From the NCBI GenBank assembly GCA_021325095.1, contig JAJPHV010000147.1, forward strand, positions 62,001-126,000: 64,000 bases of DNA, given 5' to 3'. The notes under the pieces are model-generated. The model worked only from the letters and a program-made list of their open reading frames with translations. It made no database searches and was not told the DNA's origin. Made by a program: the position numbers and the translations under genes. This document shows positions 48,520 to 58,465 of the stretch, piece by piece; positions within the stretch are counted from its first letter, which is position 1, and each line of letters begins with the position of its first letter. This stretch comes from Chloroflexota bacterium (lineage in GTDB: Bacteria > Chloroflexota > Anaerolineae > Aggregatilineales > UBA2796).

Positions 48520-50874
48520 ATGATCAATCAGGCAGTCTACCGGGACGCCACTCGTTCAGTGACCGAACGGGTGGACGATCTTTTATCACGCATGTCGCTG
48601 GACGAGAAGATCGCGCAACTGGGCAGCTATTGGGTGTACGAAATCTTCGACGGGATGGCATTCTCGGCGGCGAAGGCAAGCCAACTGCTTGGCAACGGCA
48701 TCGGCCACATTACGCGGCTAGGTGGGGCCAGCAACGTCCGGCCTGTCGAGAGCGCCTCGCTGGCGAATCAGATCCAAAAATTCTTGATCGAGAATACCCG
48801 TCTGGGCATTCCTGCCGTCATTCACGAGGAATGTTGCAGCGGCTATATGGCGCGTGGAGCGACGGTTTTCCCGCAGGCTATCGGGGTCGCCAGCACCTGG
48901 GAGCCAGAACTGGTAACGGCGATGGCCGACGTGATCCGAACCCAGATGCGTTCTGTAGGTGCGCATCATGCCCTCAGCCCGGTGCTCGATGTGGCACGCG
49001 ATGCCCGTTGGGGACGTGTCGAAGAAACCTTTGGCGAGGACCCTTACCTGGTTGCCAGCCTGGGCGTTGCCTACGTCAAGGGTCTCCAGGGCGAGCAGCT
49101 TGCGCGGGGTATCGCGGCTACAGCCAAGCATTTCGTCGGCTACAGCATGTCGGAAGGGGGCATGAACTGGGCGCCCGCGCACCTGGGCTGGCGCGAATTA
49201 CGGGAAGTCTACCTGTTTCCATTTGAGGCCGCCGTGCGCGAGGCCGGGCTGGCTTCGATCATGAATGCCTACCACGAGCTTGACGGCCTGCCCTGCGGCG
49301 CGTCCAGAGAGCTGCTCACCGAGATTCTGCGCCAGGAATGGGGCTTTGAGGGCACGGTTGTTTCGGACTATTTTGCCGTCAATATGCTGACCGAGTATCA
49401 CCACGTCGCCCGCAGCAAGGCAGAAGCGGCAGGCATGGCGCTGGAAGCCGGGCTAGACGTTGAGCTGCCGTTCACCGATTGCTACGGCGATCTGCTGCGC
49501 GAAGCCGTCCGGCAGGGGCAGATCCCGGAAGCGTTGATCGATCTGTCCGTGCGCCGCGTTCTGGCTCAGAAGTTCGCCCTGGGCCTGTTTGATCAGCCCT
49601 ACGTCGATGCCAGCCTGGTCGCCTTCGACACGCCTGAACAGCGCCAGTTGGCGCGGCACATCGCGCACAAGTCCATCGTCCTGCTGAAGAATGACGGCGA
49701 CCTGCTGCCCCTGGATAAGCGGCTGCGATCCATTGCGGTGATCGGCCCCAATGCGGACAACATTCGCAACCTGTTCGGCGACTATGCCTATCCCGCGCAC
49801 ATAGAAACCTTGCGCGACATGAAGCACCGGGCCAACGTCTTCAATATGCCTGTGCCAGAGGATATTCAGGAGGTTGAGGATTTCATCTCAACCGTCAGCA
49901 TTCTGAATGCGATCCGGGCGAAAGTTGGCCCCGACACGCAAGTTCTCTATGCGAAAGGTTGTGAGGTGCTGGATAGTTCCACAGACGGCTTCGCCGAAGC
50001 GGTTAAGGCCGCGCAGCAGGCAGAGGTGGCCGTTGTCGTCGTCGGGGACAAGGCCGGGTTGACCGACGACTGCACCAGCGGCGAGGCACGAGATCGCGCC
50101 GTGTTGACGTTGCCCGGCGTGCAAAGCCAGCTTGTCAGGGCAGTCTACGACACGGGAACGCCCGTCGTGCTGGTGCTGGTCAACGGCAGGCCGATCAGCC
50201 TGGAATGGATCGCCGAGTCCATACCCGCCATTGTCGAAGCATGGTTCCCTTCCGAGGAAGGAGCCAACGCGATTGCGGACGTGCTGTTCGGGGACGTGAA
50301 CCCCGGCGGCAAACTGCCGATCACCTTTCCCCGCTCAGTGGGGCAAGTGCCGGTTTACTACGGCCATCCGCCGTCGGGCGGGCGCTCTCACTGGAAGGTC
50401 AATTACGTCGAAACCAGCGCCAGCCCCCTCTACCCGTTCGGCTACGGCCTGAGCTATACCCACTTCGAGTTCGCCAATCTGCACATTGAGCCAGCAGTTG
50501 CCGAACCAGGCGCAATGGTCACCATCCAGATCGACGTTCGCAACACGGGCCAGCGCAGCGGCGACGAGGTTGTCCAGCTCTACACCCATCAGGCCGTTCC
50601 CTACGTGACGCGGCCTGTACAGGAGCTCAAAGGTTACAAGCGGGTGACTGTGGAACCCGGGCAGGTGAAGACCGTCACCTTCCGGCTGGCCGTGAACCAA
50701 CTGGCTCACTACGATAAAGACAGGCAACTGGTCGTGGAACCGGGCGCTGTCCAGGTGATGCTCGGCAGTTCGTCACAGGACATTCGCTGTTCGGGCGAAT
50801 TTCAGATTTGTGGGGAAAAGACCCGTATTCAGGGACGCAAAGTCTTCTTCAGCGCAAGCAGTCTGTCGGGCTAA
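48520..50874 (+). CDS. Glycoside hydrolase family 3 beta-glucosidase
   Basis: The 784-residue protein has the GH3 N-domain (SMDEKIAQL-like start, RDARWGRVEETFGEDPYL, AATAKHFVGYS), the nucleophile region GFEGTVVSDYFAVNML (Asp in SDY), the GH3 C-domain (KSIVLLKNDGDLLPL, VVVVGDKAGLTDDC) and a Fn3-like end (VTIQIDVRNTGQRSGDEVVQLY). No signal peptide is seen, so it acts in the cytoplasm on imported oligosaccharides. It is the last gene of the LacI-controlled sugar unit. Confidence 0.95.
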   Translation: MINQAVYRDATRSVTERVDDLLSRMSLDEKIAQLGSYWVYEIFDGMAFSAAKASQLLGNGIGHITRLGGASNVRPVESASLANQIQKFLIENTRLGIPAVIHEECCSGYMARGATVFPQAIGVASTWEPELVTAMADVIRTQMRSVGAHHALSPVLDVARDARWGRVEETFGEDPYLVASLGVAYVKGLQGEQLARGIAATAKHFVGYSMSEGGMNWAPAHLGWRELREVYLFPFEAAVREAGLASIMNAYHELDGLPCGASRELLTEILRQEWGFEGTVVSDYFAVNMLTEYHHVARSKAEAAGMALEAGLDVELPFTDCYGDLLREAVRQGQIPEALIDLSVRRVLAQKFALGLFDQPYVDASLVAFDTPEQRQLARHIAHKSIVLLKNDGDLLPLDKRLRSIAVIGPNADNIRNLFGDYAYPAHIETLRDMKHRANVFNMPVPEDIQEVEDFISTVSILNAIRAKVGPDTQVLYAKGCEVLDSSTDGFAEAVKAAQQAEVAVVVVGDKAGLTDDCTSGEARDRAVLTLPGVQSQLVRAVYDTGTPVVLVLVNGRPISLEWIAESIPAIVEAWFPSEEGANAIADVLFGDVNPGGKLPITFPRSVGQVPVYYGHPPSGGRSHWKVNYVETSASPLYPFGYGLSYTHFEFANLHIEPAVAEPGAMVTIQIDVRNTGQRSGDEVVQLYTHQAVPYVTRPVQELKGYKRVTVEPGQVKTVTFRLAVNQLAHYDKDRQLVVEPGAVQVMLGSSSQDIRCSGEFQICGEKTRIQGRKVFFSASSLSG

Positions 50875-51254
50875 GGTACAATCAGCTACGAAGGTGCCAC
50901 TGGCCTGGTCAGCCAACCTGTGCGCCAAACTGCCAGCGCATACGTTCAGGGACGCCGGCGATCAGTTGTGCGTGCAGCGCATGATCGCATTCTTCGACGC
51001 TCATTTGCGCGCGGGCTGAGTGGCCCGCGCACTGTCCAACACCCGCCCTGCTTTTCACTGCACAGAGAGGGAACCGGTGGGGAGGCAACTGCGTCTCCCC
51101 CTCGCGTGAAACCTACCCTTCACGAATTTTTCGTGATAATTGAATGGTTCTGTGATCAGGTTGTGGGGTATAGTGAGGGAAAGTATGCCGCTGCGTCGCC
51201 ACAGACGTGGGACAAAGCCCTCTCATTGAAACCAAACCAGCGTTGAGGTGATAC
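50875..51254. other. 380-base intergenic region with palindrome
   Basis: It contains a decayed family-A-like fragment near 51060-51110 (CACAGAGAGGGAACC, CTCCCCCTCGCGTGA), a perfect inverted repeat CACGAA-TTT-TTCGTG at 51121-51135, and TATAGT at 51169-51174 as a possible -10 for the following kinase. I see no supported gene. Confidence 0.5.
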
Positions 51255-53972
51255 GTGGCCGGATTGACCGATCCTCATCCTGATGATGCCCTCATCCTGA
51301 TTGCCGATGCTGATACCCACGCTCGCCATGACCTGCGGGCTACCCTGGAAGCCGATGGATACGCGGTAGAAGAGGCCATAGACGGGCACGAGGCGCTTCG
51401 AAAGTCTGAAACGTTGCTGCCCGATATCGTCCTCGTAGACGCCCTGTTGCCAGAAATGACCGGGCTGGAGGTTTGCGCCCAACTCCAGACCATACAGCGT
51501 GCCCATTCCTTGTCGACCATTCTGATAGTGCCGTCCGATGATCGGCAAACCATCGACAGGGCGTTCGCTCTGGGCGCCGCCGATTACGTAACAAAGCCGA
51601 TTCATAAGCCTTTGTTGCGCTATCGCATCCGTCAACTGCTACAGAACGCCCGGCTGACGCGGGAACTTGAAACGGAACGCAGCCGGTTGCACAGGCTTCT
51701 GGAGTCATTATCGCCGCTTCAAGAGCGGGCGGTACAGGAGCCATCCAGTGAGGAGCGCATTGCAAAGCTGGTTGCCGCCAATGACATTCTGCAAGCGGAA
51801 ATCGTCGCTCGCCAGCAAGCAGAAAAACGCCAGACAACGCTGATGACCGGCCTGCGGATGATCATTGCGATAACGGACGAACTGATGACGGCTCCTGACG
51901 CTGATACACTCTACCGGTGGGCCGTAGAACTCGCCAGGAAGAAGTTGGGAGTAGAGCGCTGCGCCATTTTCCTGGCTCAGGGTGATAGCTGGCAGGGGAC
52001 ATATGGCACGGACGAACACGGCAATACCACCGATGAAAGTGGAGCCAGCTTCCCCAAAACGGAAGGCTGGCTTGAGGGCTTCGGGACAGTGACGCCCTAT
52101 GAACAGCAGTGGGTAAGGCGCGACGCGCCCCGTCGGCACATCGAGGGCGGCAAAGCTATCACGGATGGTTATGGCTGGATCAGTGTGACGCGCCTGCGGT
52201 CCGGGAGCAGGGAGATCGGCGTCTTCTTCAACGACTGCGCGATCAGCCGGTCAGAGCTTGACCCGATTCAGCAAGAGATCGTCAGCATGTATTGTTCGGT
52301 GCTGGGCAACCTCATCGAACGCAAATGGATCGAGGAAGCCCTGCAACATAAGACGGCCTACCTGGCGGCACTCAACGAAACGACGGTAGAAATGGTGCGC
52401 CGTCTCGACCCCGAAGATGCGCTGCAATCGATTGTCCACCGGGCAGCCGCGCTCGTCAGCGCGCCCTTCGGCTACCTATACGTGCTTGACCCTGCCAGAC
52501 AAGAACTGGTGCTGAGAGTCGGCATCGGCGCATTCGAGAACTGGGTCGGGTGCAGCCTGAAGGCGGGCGAAGGTCTGGCGGGCCTGGTCTGGAAGACCGG
52601 CGAAGTGGCAGTCATCGATGATTACAGCCAGTGGCCGGGGCGCCAACCCGAATTCGACTGGCTACATGCCGTGGTGTGCATACCGCTGCGCATGGGTTCG
52701 GAGGTCATGAGCGTTCTGGGGCTGGCCTATGAGCACGGCGAGCGCAGGTTTGGCGACGAGGAGATTGAAGTGCTGGCCCGGTTCGGCGAACTGGTGTCAG
52801 TCGCTCTACAGAATTCGCGCCTTTATTCCGGCATTCAGCAGGAATTGGCGGAACGCAAGCGGGTCGAAGAATCGCTGCGACAAAGCGAGGAACGCTACCG
52901 CCGTCTGTTTGAGCAGATTGCGGACACGGTTTTTATCCATGACCTGGACGGTAAAATCCTGGATGTCAACGAGGCGGCTTGTCTTCACCTGGGCTATGCG
53001 CGTGACGAATTACTGCGGATGAGCACCCATGATATTGACGCTGCCGACTTTGGGAATGGCTTTGCGGATCGCGTGCGCCAGCAACTGGCCGAGGGCAGGC
53101 TCAATAATATCCGGGGCGTCCACATCACGCGCGATGGCCGAGCGATTGAGGTCGAGGTGAATACAATTGTCATCAACTACGAGGGCAGCCCCGCCATCCT
53201 GGCTGTTTCGCGCGACGTGACCGAGCACCGCCGCGTGGAACGCGAGCTGCGCCATCTCAACCAGATCAAGACCCAATTTCTCTCCACCGCCGCCCACGAA
53301 CTCCGAACGCCGCTGACGAGCATCCAGGGCTTCAGCGAGTTACTGCTGACGCGCGATCTGCCGCCGGCTCGGCACCGGCACTTTCTGTCCCTCATCAATG
53401 AGCAGGCTGCCGAACTGGGGAGCATCATCAACGACCTGCTAGACATTTCCCGGCTGGAGGCCAAAGGCAAGCTGACGCTCACCCTGGAGCCTGTGGACAT
53501 AAACGAGCTTATTCGTCAGGTGGCCGAGCCGTTTGTCGAAGTGGCTTCGAAACATCAAATCCGGTTTGAATTTGCCCAGGCTTGTCCCCCGGTCACAGGG
53601 GATCGAGTCCGCCTGGCCCAGGTCGTCAAGAATCTGCTGTCAAATGCCATTAAATATTCACCCGATGGAGGGCCTATTGTCGTGCGCAGTGAGGCCAGAG
53701 GCAGCCAGATTGAGATCAGCGTCCAGGATCACGGTATCGGCATGACGCCGGAGCAGCAGCGGCATTTGTTCGAGGAGTTCTATCGCGCCAACGCCAGCGA
53801 TACAGCCATCGGTGGAACCGGGCTTGGTCTGGCAATCTGCAAGAAAATCGTTGAACTCCACAACGGCACGATCTGGGCTGAAAGCACGGCCCAGGTTGGT
53901 TCGGTATTTCGTTTCACCCTGCCCGTCGCCGTGACCAGCCGCAGCGTCGCTTCATCCGTCGGCCAGGCGTAA
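51255..53972 (+). CDS. REC-GAF-GAF-PAS histidine kinase
   Basis: The 905-residue soluble kinase reads: receiver (1-130; LILIADADTHARHDL, phospho-acceptor VLVDALLPEMTG, VTKPIHKP), coiled coil, GAF domain (about 205-360; AVELARKKLGVERCAIFLA), second GAF (about 370-540; LVSAPFGYLYVLDPARQELV), PAS (about 550-670; RRLFEQIADTVFIHDLDGKI), HisKA (FLSTAAHELRTPLTSIQGF) and HATPase (LLSNAIKYSPDGG, VQDHGIGMTPEQ, GGTGLGLAICKK). The order places phosphoryl input ahead of ligand sensing. GAGGTG precedes the GTG start. Confidence 0.94.
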   Translation: MAGLTDPHPDDALILIADADTHARHDLRATLEADGYAVEEAIDGHEALRKSETLLPDIVLVDALLPEMTGLEVCAQLQTIQRAHSLSTILIVPSDDRQTIDRAFALGAADYVTKPIHKPLLRYRIRQLLQNARLTRELETERSRLHRLLESLSPLQERAVQEPSSEERIAKLVAANDILQAEIVARQQAEKRQTTLMTGLRMIIAITDELMTAPDADTLYRWAVELARKKLGVERCAIFLAQGDSWQGTYGTDEHGNTTDESGASFPKTEGWLEGFGTVTPYEQQWVRRDAPRRHIEGGKAITDGYGWISVTRLRSGSREIGVFFNDCAISRSELDPIQQEIVSMYCSVLGNLIERKWIEEALQHKTAYLAALNETTVEMVRRLDPEDALQSIVHRAAALVSAPFGYLYVLDPARQELVLRVGIGAFENWVGCSLKAGEGLAGLVWKTGEVAVIDDYSQWPGRQPEFDWLHAVVCIPLRMGSEVMSVLGLAYEHGERRFGDEEIEVLARFGELVSVALQNSRLYSGIQQELAERKRVEESLRQSEERYRRLFEQIADTVFIHDLDGKILDVNEAACLHLGYARDELLRMSTHDIDAADFGNGFADRVRQQLAEGRLNNIRGVHITRDGRAIEVEVNTIVINYEGSPAILAVSRDVTEHRRVERELRHLNQIKTQFLSTAAHELRTPLTSIQGFSELLLTRDLPPARHRHFLSLINEQAAELGSIINDLLDISRLEAKGKLTLTLEPVDINELIRQVAEPFVEVASKHQIRFEFAQACPPVTGDRVRLAQVVKNLLSNAIKYSPDGGPIVVRSEARGSQIEISVQDHGIGMTPEQQRHLFEEFYRANASDTAIGGTGLGLAICKKIVELHNGTIWAESTAQVGSVFRFTLPVAVTSRSVASSVGQA

Positions 53973-53974
53973 CG

Positions 53975-53998
53975 ACCCACGCCCAGGCGGGTGTTTTT
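53975..53998 (+). terminator. Candidate intrinsic terminator after the REC-GAF kinase
   Basis: ACCCACGCC and GGCGGGT pair (one bulged A) across a two-base top and are followed at once by a run of five T. It begins three bases after the kinase stop. Confidence 0.6.
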
Positions 53999-54194
53999 AG
54001 TGGCTGCTCACGGCGCAGTCGCCACACTGCCGGGCCAGCGTAAGGCCATGCTCAAGCCCACAACACCTCAAGATCAGTCATTCTCAGTCATTCGCCCGTC
54101 CTCGATTCGCATACGATAATCCATCCGGCGCTTTCAAAATGCAGCCGGGTTTGTTATCTTTGGGCCGGCGAGGAGTAGTGAGAAGGTTCGGAGT

Positions 54195-55046
54195 ATGCTG
54201 CCCCCGGGCGCGTTGCCCTATACGTACTGGACGGTATTGGACGGCACGACGACGTTGACTGATGGCGGCGTCATTGAGGAAAGCCTGCTCAGTCTGTACC
54301 TCAACGGGCAGGAGCTGGCGACCCTGATGTGCAGTCCCATCGACCAGGAAGCGCTGGCACTTGGCTTCCTGTATAACGAGGGGGTGATCCAATCCCGCGA
54401 CGAAGTGCGGCATCTGCACGCCAACGTGGCCCGCACCGTGATCGACGTGTTCCTGACCCATGCCGATTTTGAGCCGCGGCGCCGTATGGTGCTAACGTCG
54501 GGTTGTGGCGGTGGAATCACGCTGCAAAACCTGACGGAGACGTATCCGGCACTGGAGACGGATTTTACGTGCGCGCCGCAGGTTATCTTTGACCGGATGC
54601 GCGATCTGCAAGGGGCGGCACACCTGTACAACAGCGTGCGGGGTGTCCATACCGCGATCCTGGCCGATCCGGATCGGCTGCTGCTCAGTGCGGAGGATGT
54701 GGGACGGCACAATACGATTGACAAGCTGGCCGGGAAAGCGCTGCAAAGCGGGCTGGACACGCGCCAGCACATCATCCTGACCAGCGGGCGGATCAGTTCG
54801 GAGATGTTGAACAAAGCGCGCCGCATGGGCGTGCCGCTGGTTGCCAGCCGCACCGCGCCGACCAGTCTTGCTGTACAATTGGCGCGGGCCTGGAACATCT
54901 GCGTGGTGGGTTACGTGCGGCGTGGGCGGATGCAAGTCTATACGCAGCCGGAGCGGCTAGGGCTTGAGGCGATGGCTCCTCTGCCGCAGGGCCGCCACAA
55001 TGCGCCTTCATTGCGGGAGATTGAAGATGAACAGGACGACGCTTAG
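54195..55046 (+). CDS. fdhD: FdhD, formate dehydrogenase accessory sulfurtransferase
   Basis: The 283-residue protein has the FdhD pattern: LALGFLYNEGVI, MVLTSGCGGGITLQNL, YNSVRGVHTAILADPD, AEDVGRHNTIDKLAG, LTSGRISSEMLNKARRMGVP and ASRTAPTSLAVQLA. FdhD passes sulfur from IscS to the molybdenum cofactor of formate dehydrogenase. The usual CxxC is reduced to a single Cys here (SGCGGG). No formate dehydrogenase gene is in the window. Confidence 0.93.
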   Translation: MLPPGALPYTYWTVLDGTTTLTDGGVIEESLLSLYLNGQELATLMCSPIDQEALALGFLYNEGVIQSRDEVRHLHANVARTVIDVFLTHADFEPRRRMVLTSGCGGGITLQNLTETYPALETDFTCAPQVIFDRMRDLQGAAHLYNSVRGVHTAILADPDRLLLSAEDVGRHNTIDKLAGKALQSGLDTRQHIILTSGRISSEMLNKARRMGVPLVASRTAPTSLAVQLARAWNICVVGYVRRGRMQVYTQPERLGLEAMAPLPQGRHNAPSLREIEDEQDDA

Positions 55047-55058
55047 ACGGTGGGCAGC

Positions 55059-55760
55059 ATGACCGCCTTTGAATATCATGCTGACATTTTGGCACGTTAT
55101 CCGAACGTGGTGGGCGGGGTAATCGTGGCAAATGGACTACATAGCGGCCCGACGCCGGAGCGCCTGCAAGCAGCTTACCTGGGCGAACAGAAGGCGGCAC
55201 TGGCCCGCATCGGGACGACGCCGTTGAGCGAGATCAAGTCGCTGTCGGCCTGGCGCGGCGCAATGCGTGCTTTCGGGATCGACCCGACGCAGTATCGCAG
55301 CGCTGCCGAAGCGCTGCTGCGCCGCCTGACCAAAAAGGGCGACATTCCAAGCGTCAATTTGCTGGTTGACCTGGGCAACCTGGTCAGCATCCGCCACGCG
55401 CTACCCGTCGCTGTGTTCGATACACACGCCCTCAGTGGCAAAGTCATGGTGCGCTTTGCCAACGGTTCGGAGCGTTTCACGCCGCTTGGCGAGCCAGCGG
55501 TGGAGCATCCCGAACCGGGCGAGGTGATCTTTGCGGATGAAACCGAACGGGTGATCGCACGGCGCTGGTGCTGGCGGCAGAGCGAGGACAGTGCTGCCCG
55601 CCCGGACACGACGAGCGCGCTCATCACCGTCGAAGCCCAGCATTCCGGTGGTCGTGCTGACATCGACGCCGCGCTGCGTGACCTCCTTGATCTGCTGGCC
55701 GAATATGCAGGCGGGCAGTACCAGTCCGCCGTGCTGGATCGGGATCACCCGGCGATCTGA
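55059..55760 (+). CDS. B3/B4-domain protein (PheT editing-domain-like)
   Basis: The 233-residue protein matches stand-alone B3/B4 domains related to the editing module of phenylalanyl-tRNA synthetase beta: SEIKSLSAWRGAMRAFGIDPTQYRSAAEALLRRL, SVNLLVDLGNLVSIRHALPVAVFDTHAL and VIARRWCWRQSEDSAARPDT. Such proteins may hydrolyse mischarged tRNA; this is not shown for this group. It lies between fdhD and a FabG-like gene on one strand, with short gaps. Confidence 0.85.
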   Translation: MTAFEYHADILARYPNVVGGVIVANGLHSGPTPERLQAAYLGEQKAALARIGTTPLSEIKSLSAWRGAMRAFGIDPTQYRSAAEALLRRLTKKGDIPSVNLLVDLGNLVSIRHALPVAVFDTHALSGKVMVRFANGSERFTPLGEPAVEHPEPGEVIFADETERVIARRWCWRQSEDSAARPDTTSALITVEAQHSGGRADIDAALRDLLDLLAEYAGGQYQSAVLDRDHPAI

Positions 55761-55775
55761 CCAGGAGCCTACCAG

Positions 55776-56543
55776 GTGCAGCAATACAGACTGAACGACG
55801 ACCTGACCGGGCGGGTCGCGCTGGTCACGGGCGGGTCACGGGGCATCGGGCGGGCGGTGTGTCTGGCGCTGGCCGCGCACGGTGCGGCGGTGGCCGTCCA
55901 CTATCGCGGGCAGGCCGAAGCCGCCAACGAGGTCGTCGGGCTGATTGCCGAGGGTGGCGGCAAGGCCCTTGCCGTGCAAGCCGATCTGAGCGAACCCGGC
56001 GCGGCGGCATTCCTGGTCGAGCAGGTGGCCGCGAACCTGGGGCCGGTAGACATCCTGGTGAACAACGCAGGCGCGATGACCCATGCCGCCGTCGTCGATA
56101 TGTCCGACGAACAGTGGGAAGAGTCGATGGCGCTCAACCTGGGGGCAGCCTTCCGCTGCGCCAGGGCCTGTATTCCGGCGATGAAGGCGCGCCAGTGGGG
56201 GCGAATCATCAACGTGACCTCGCAGGCCGCTTACACGGGTTCGGCCAACCATGCTCATTACGCCGCCGCCAAAGCGGGCTTGCTTGGACTGACGTTTTCG
56301 CTTGCCAAAGAACTGGCGACGTCGGGCATCACCGTCAACGCCGTCGCGCCCGGACGGATCGTGACCGAGCTGCTGGTCAGCCTTTCACCGGGCCGCGAGC
56401 AGGAGTGGCTGGCCCAGACGCCCATGCGCCGTTTTGGTCGCCCGGAAGAGGCTGCTGCCGCCATCGTGTTCCTGGCGACAGAGAGCGCAAGTTATATCAC
56501 CGGCGCCAACCTGAACGTTAACGGTGGGCAGTTGATGGGCTGA
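55776..56543 (+). CDS. FabG-like short-chain dehydrogenase/reductase
   Basis: The 255-residue classical SDR has the nucleotide motif TGGSRGIGRA (18-27), NNAGAM, the catalytic Ser in NVTSQAAYTGS and YAAAKAG (YxxxK), and ends with TGANLNVNGGQLMG as in 3-oxoacyl-ACP reductases. It uses NAD(P)H to reduce a ketone; the real substrate is not certain because FabG relatives are diverse. AGGAGCC lies before the GTG start. It is 15 bases after the B3/B4 gene. Confidence 0.9.
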   Translation: MQQYRLNDDLTGRVALVTGGSRGIGRAVCLALAAHGAAVAVHYRGQAEAANEVVGLIAEGGGKALAVQADLSEPGAAAFLVEQVAANLGPVDILVNNAGAMTHAAVVDMSDEQWEESMALNLGAAFRCARACIPAMKARQWGRIINVTSQAAYTGSANHAHYAAAKAGLLGLTFSLAKELATSGITVNAVAPGRIVTELLVSLSPGREQEWLAQTPMRRFGRPEEAAAAIVFLATESASYITGANLNVNGGQLMG

Positions 56544-56657
56544 TCTGGCTATATCCCAAATGCGGTCAGCCGGGTACACTCGTATGACCGCTGTGCGCCG
56601 GAGCGAATGGCACATGAGCAGAGCGAAGGCAGCGTGTGTTCGCTCTGATGGAGAGGC

Positions 56658-57917
56658 ATGAGTTATTACACATTATTCCGCCAGCGACTGGCTGCATCGG
56701 TGCCGACCAGCACCACCGATTGGAACATTCGCTACCTGTATCTGGAAATTGTTTTTGCATCAGTACTGGGTGGCATCGTCTCCTTTCATTCGGCCTTTGC
56801 AATCCGGCTTGGCGCATCCCAAGACCTAGTGGCGTGGCTCAGTGCCGCGCCAGCGCTGATCGCGGCCATTGGCAGTATCCCGTCGGCGCGTTTCTTTGCG
56901 CACCGCCGGAGGCGCAAGCTGTGGCTGTTCGGCAGTTTGCTGCTGGTGCGTGCGGGCTACGGCGTCGCCGGGCTGATGCCTCTGCTTTTCCCTGCTAACG
57001 CGGCCTTCTGGTTCGTGCTCTGGATCGTCGCGCTGAACCTGCCGTCGATTTTCTTCACTAACGGCTTTAATGCCTTGCTCGGCGAACTGGTTCCTGAACA
57101 GCGGCGGGCCTTCGTATTCTCCCGGCGCAGCATCATCTACTCGATTGGAGTTGTGCTGGTGACGGCCCTGGCCGGAGTCTGGCTAGACCACGTACCTTTC
57201 CCGGAAAACTACCGGATCATGTATGCCTTTGGCTTCGTGGTGGCGCTGGGTAGCCAGTACTACCTGCATCGACTGACCGTTCCCGACCAGGATGCGCCGC
57301 TGCCCAGCAAACAGGCCGTCACAGCGACCACCGAACATGTCACGCTTTCGCCCGCGATGCGCCGGATGCTGTTCAACACGGCCCTGTATCAATTCGGCCT
57401 GACGCTGCCGGGCGCGCTTTTCAATATCCTGTATATCAACACGTTGAAGGTCAGTGATGGCTGGATCGGCCTGAACAGTTCGGCAGCCAGTGCGGGCGTC
57501 ATCGTGGGTTACCTGGTGTGGGAACGAATGCTGCGCCGGCACACGTTCGTGTGGGGACAGCAGCGCGCCAGCCTGCTGACCTGGATATTCCCGTTTGTGT
57601 TGTCGTTGTCGTCGAATCTGAACGTGATCATGCTGGCGAATTTCGCCGTCAATCTCATGCATCCGGGTTTCGATCTGTCGAGTTTCAACGTCCTGTTGAA
57701 GCTGTCCCGGCCCGAACATCGCACAACCTACATAAGCTGGTACAACACCGTCGTCAACGGCAGTAACTTTCTGGGGCCAATCGTGGGGGCGTGGCTGGCG
57801 GGGTACGTCGGCATTCCGGCGGTGTTGATGCTGTCAGCGATGCTCAGGCTTTCGGGTGGAATTCTGTTTAACGTGAAGCGGGTCGAAGTGCCTGTGGAAC
57901 CTGTGCCTGCACATTAG
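56658..57917 (+). CDS. Major facilitator superfamily transporter
   Basis: The 419-residue protein has about ten to twelve membrane segments in two halves and the MFS loop RFFAHRRRRKLWLFGSLLLV after helix 2. The first half ends near residue 190 and a polar loop (DQDAPLPSKQAV) separates the second. The substrate is unknown. GGAGAGG precedes the ATG. It is followed after 23 bases by a small anchored protein on the same strand. Confidence 0.85.
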   Translation: MSYYTLFRQRLAASVPTSTTDWNIRYLYLEIVFASVLGGIVSFHSAFAIRLGASQDLVAWLSAAPALIAAIGSIPSARFFAHRRRRKLWLFGSLLLVRAGYGVAGLMPLLFPANAAFWFVLWIVALNLPSIFFTNGFNALLGELVPEQRRAFVFSRRSIIYSIGVVLVTALAGVWLDHVPFPENYRIMYAFGFVVALGSQYYLHRLTVPDQDAPLPSKQAVTATTEHVTLSPAMRRMLFNTALYQFGLTLPGALFNILYINTLKVSDGWIGLNSSAASAGVIVGYLVWERMLRRHTFVWGQQRASLLTWIFPFVLSLSSNLNVIMLANFAVNLMHPGFDLSSFNVLLKLSRPEHRTTYISWYNTVVNGSNFLGPIVGAWLAGYVGIPAVLMLSAMLRLSGGILFNVKRVEVPVEPVPAH

Positions 57918-57940
57918 CAGGACTAGCCTGGTGGAGCTAT

Positions 57941-58465
57941 ATGTCAGTCGTTACAATAAAGCGTCTGGGCATCGCTGTCGTCGTTGTTGGCATGTTGGTG
58001 TTTGGCGCTGAAGGTATTTTGTCAGTGCTGCGCCAGCGCACAATCGACGTGATTGTACAAGTAGAAGATTCGGCAAGCGCTACGCCTGCGGCGACCCGTG
58101 AACCGTCATCGCCCGAGGCACAGCCGCGCGTGTTGACGATCTCGCCGCTTGGGGGCGTGGAAATCCTGGTGAGGTGGGACTATCGCATCGGCCCGCGCTT
58201 CCCGATCACCATCATTCGGGCCGAAGCGCTGGATAGTAACCAGCAGGTGGTGGCCTCTGACACGTTCAAGATTGACTGCGGAAATGCGACGCTGGCTTGC
58301 AGGGGCGAGCACCCGCTTGCGCTGTATTTTCGTGTCAAGGATTCGCAGGGGCAGCGTGGCCTGTGGCCTCTCGGCGATTACGTGCTGCGCGTCACACGCG
58401 CCTACGCAGACCTTAGCCCGGCGGTGCTGAAGACACAGCCGTTCCAGGTCGCGCCGCAGCCGTAG
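57941..58465 (+). CDS. Membrane-anchored hypothetical protein
   Basis: The 174-residue protein has one N-terminal hydrophobic helix (LGIAVVVVGMLVFGAEGIL), a short Thr/Ala/Pro/Ser linker and a beta-rich outer domain (VEILVRWDYRIGPRFPITIIRAEALD, GDYVLRVTRAYADL) that may be an immunoglobulin-like sandwich; two cysteines (IDCGNATLACRG) could pair. I do not recognise a family. Its closeness to the MFS gene suggests co-transcription. Confidence 0.6.
   Translation: MSVVTIKRLGIAVVVVGMLVFGAEGILSVLRQRTIDVIVQVEDSASATPAATREPSSPEAQPRVLTISPLGGVEILVRWDYRIGPRFPITIIRAEALDSNQQVVASDTFKIDCGNATLACRGEHPLALYFRVKDSQGQRGLWPLGDYVLRVTRAYADLSPAVLKTQPFQVAPQP

Noticed and set aside
50920..51246. Plus-strand open frame of 108 codons before the REC-GAF kinase
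   Set aside because: It runs through a decayed repeat fragment and the likely promoter of the kinase; no Shine-Dalgarno or motif.
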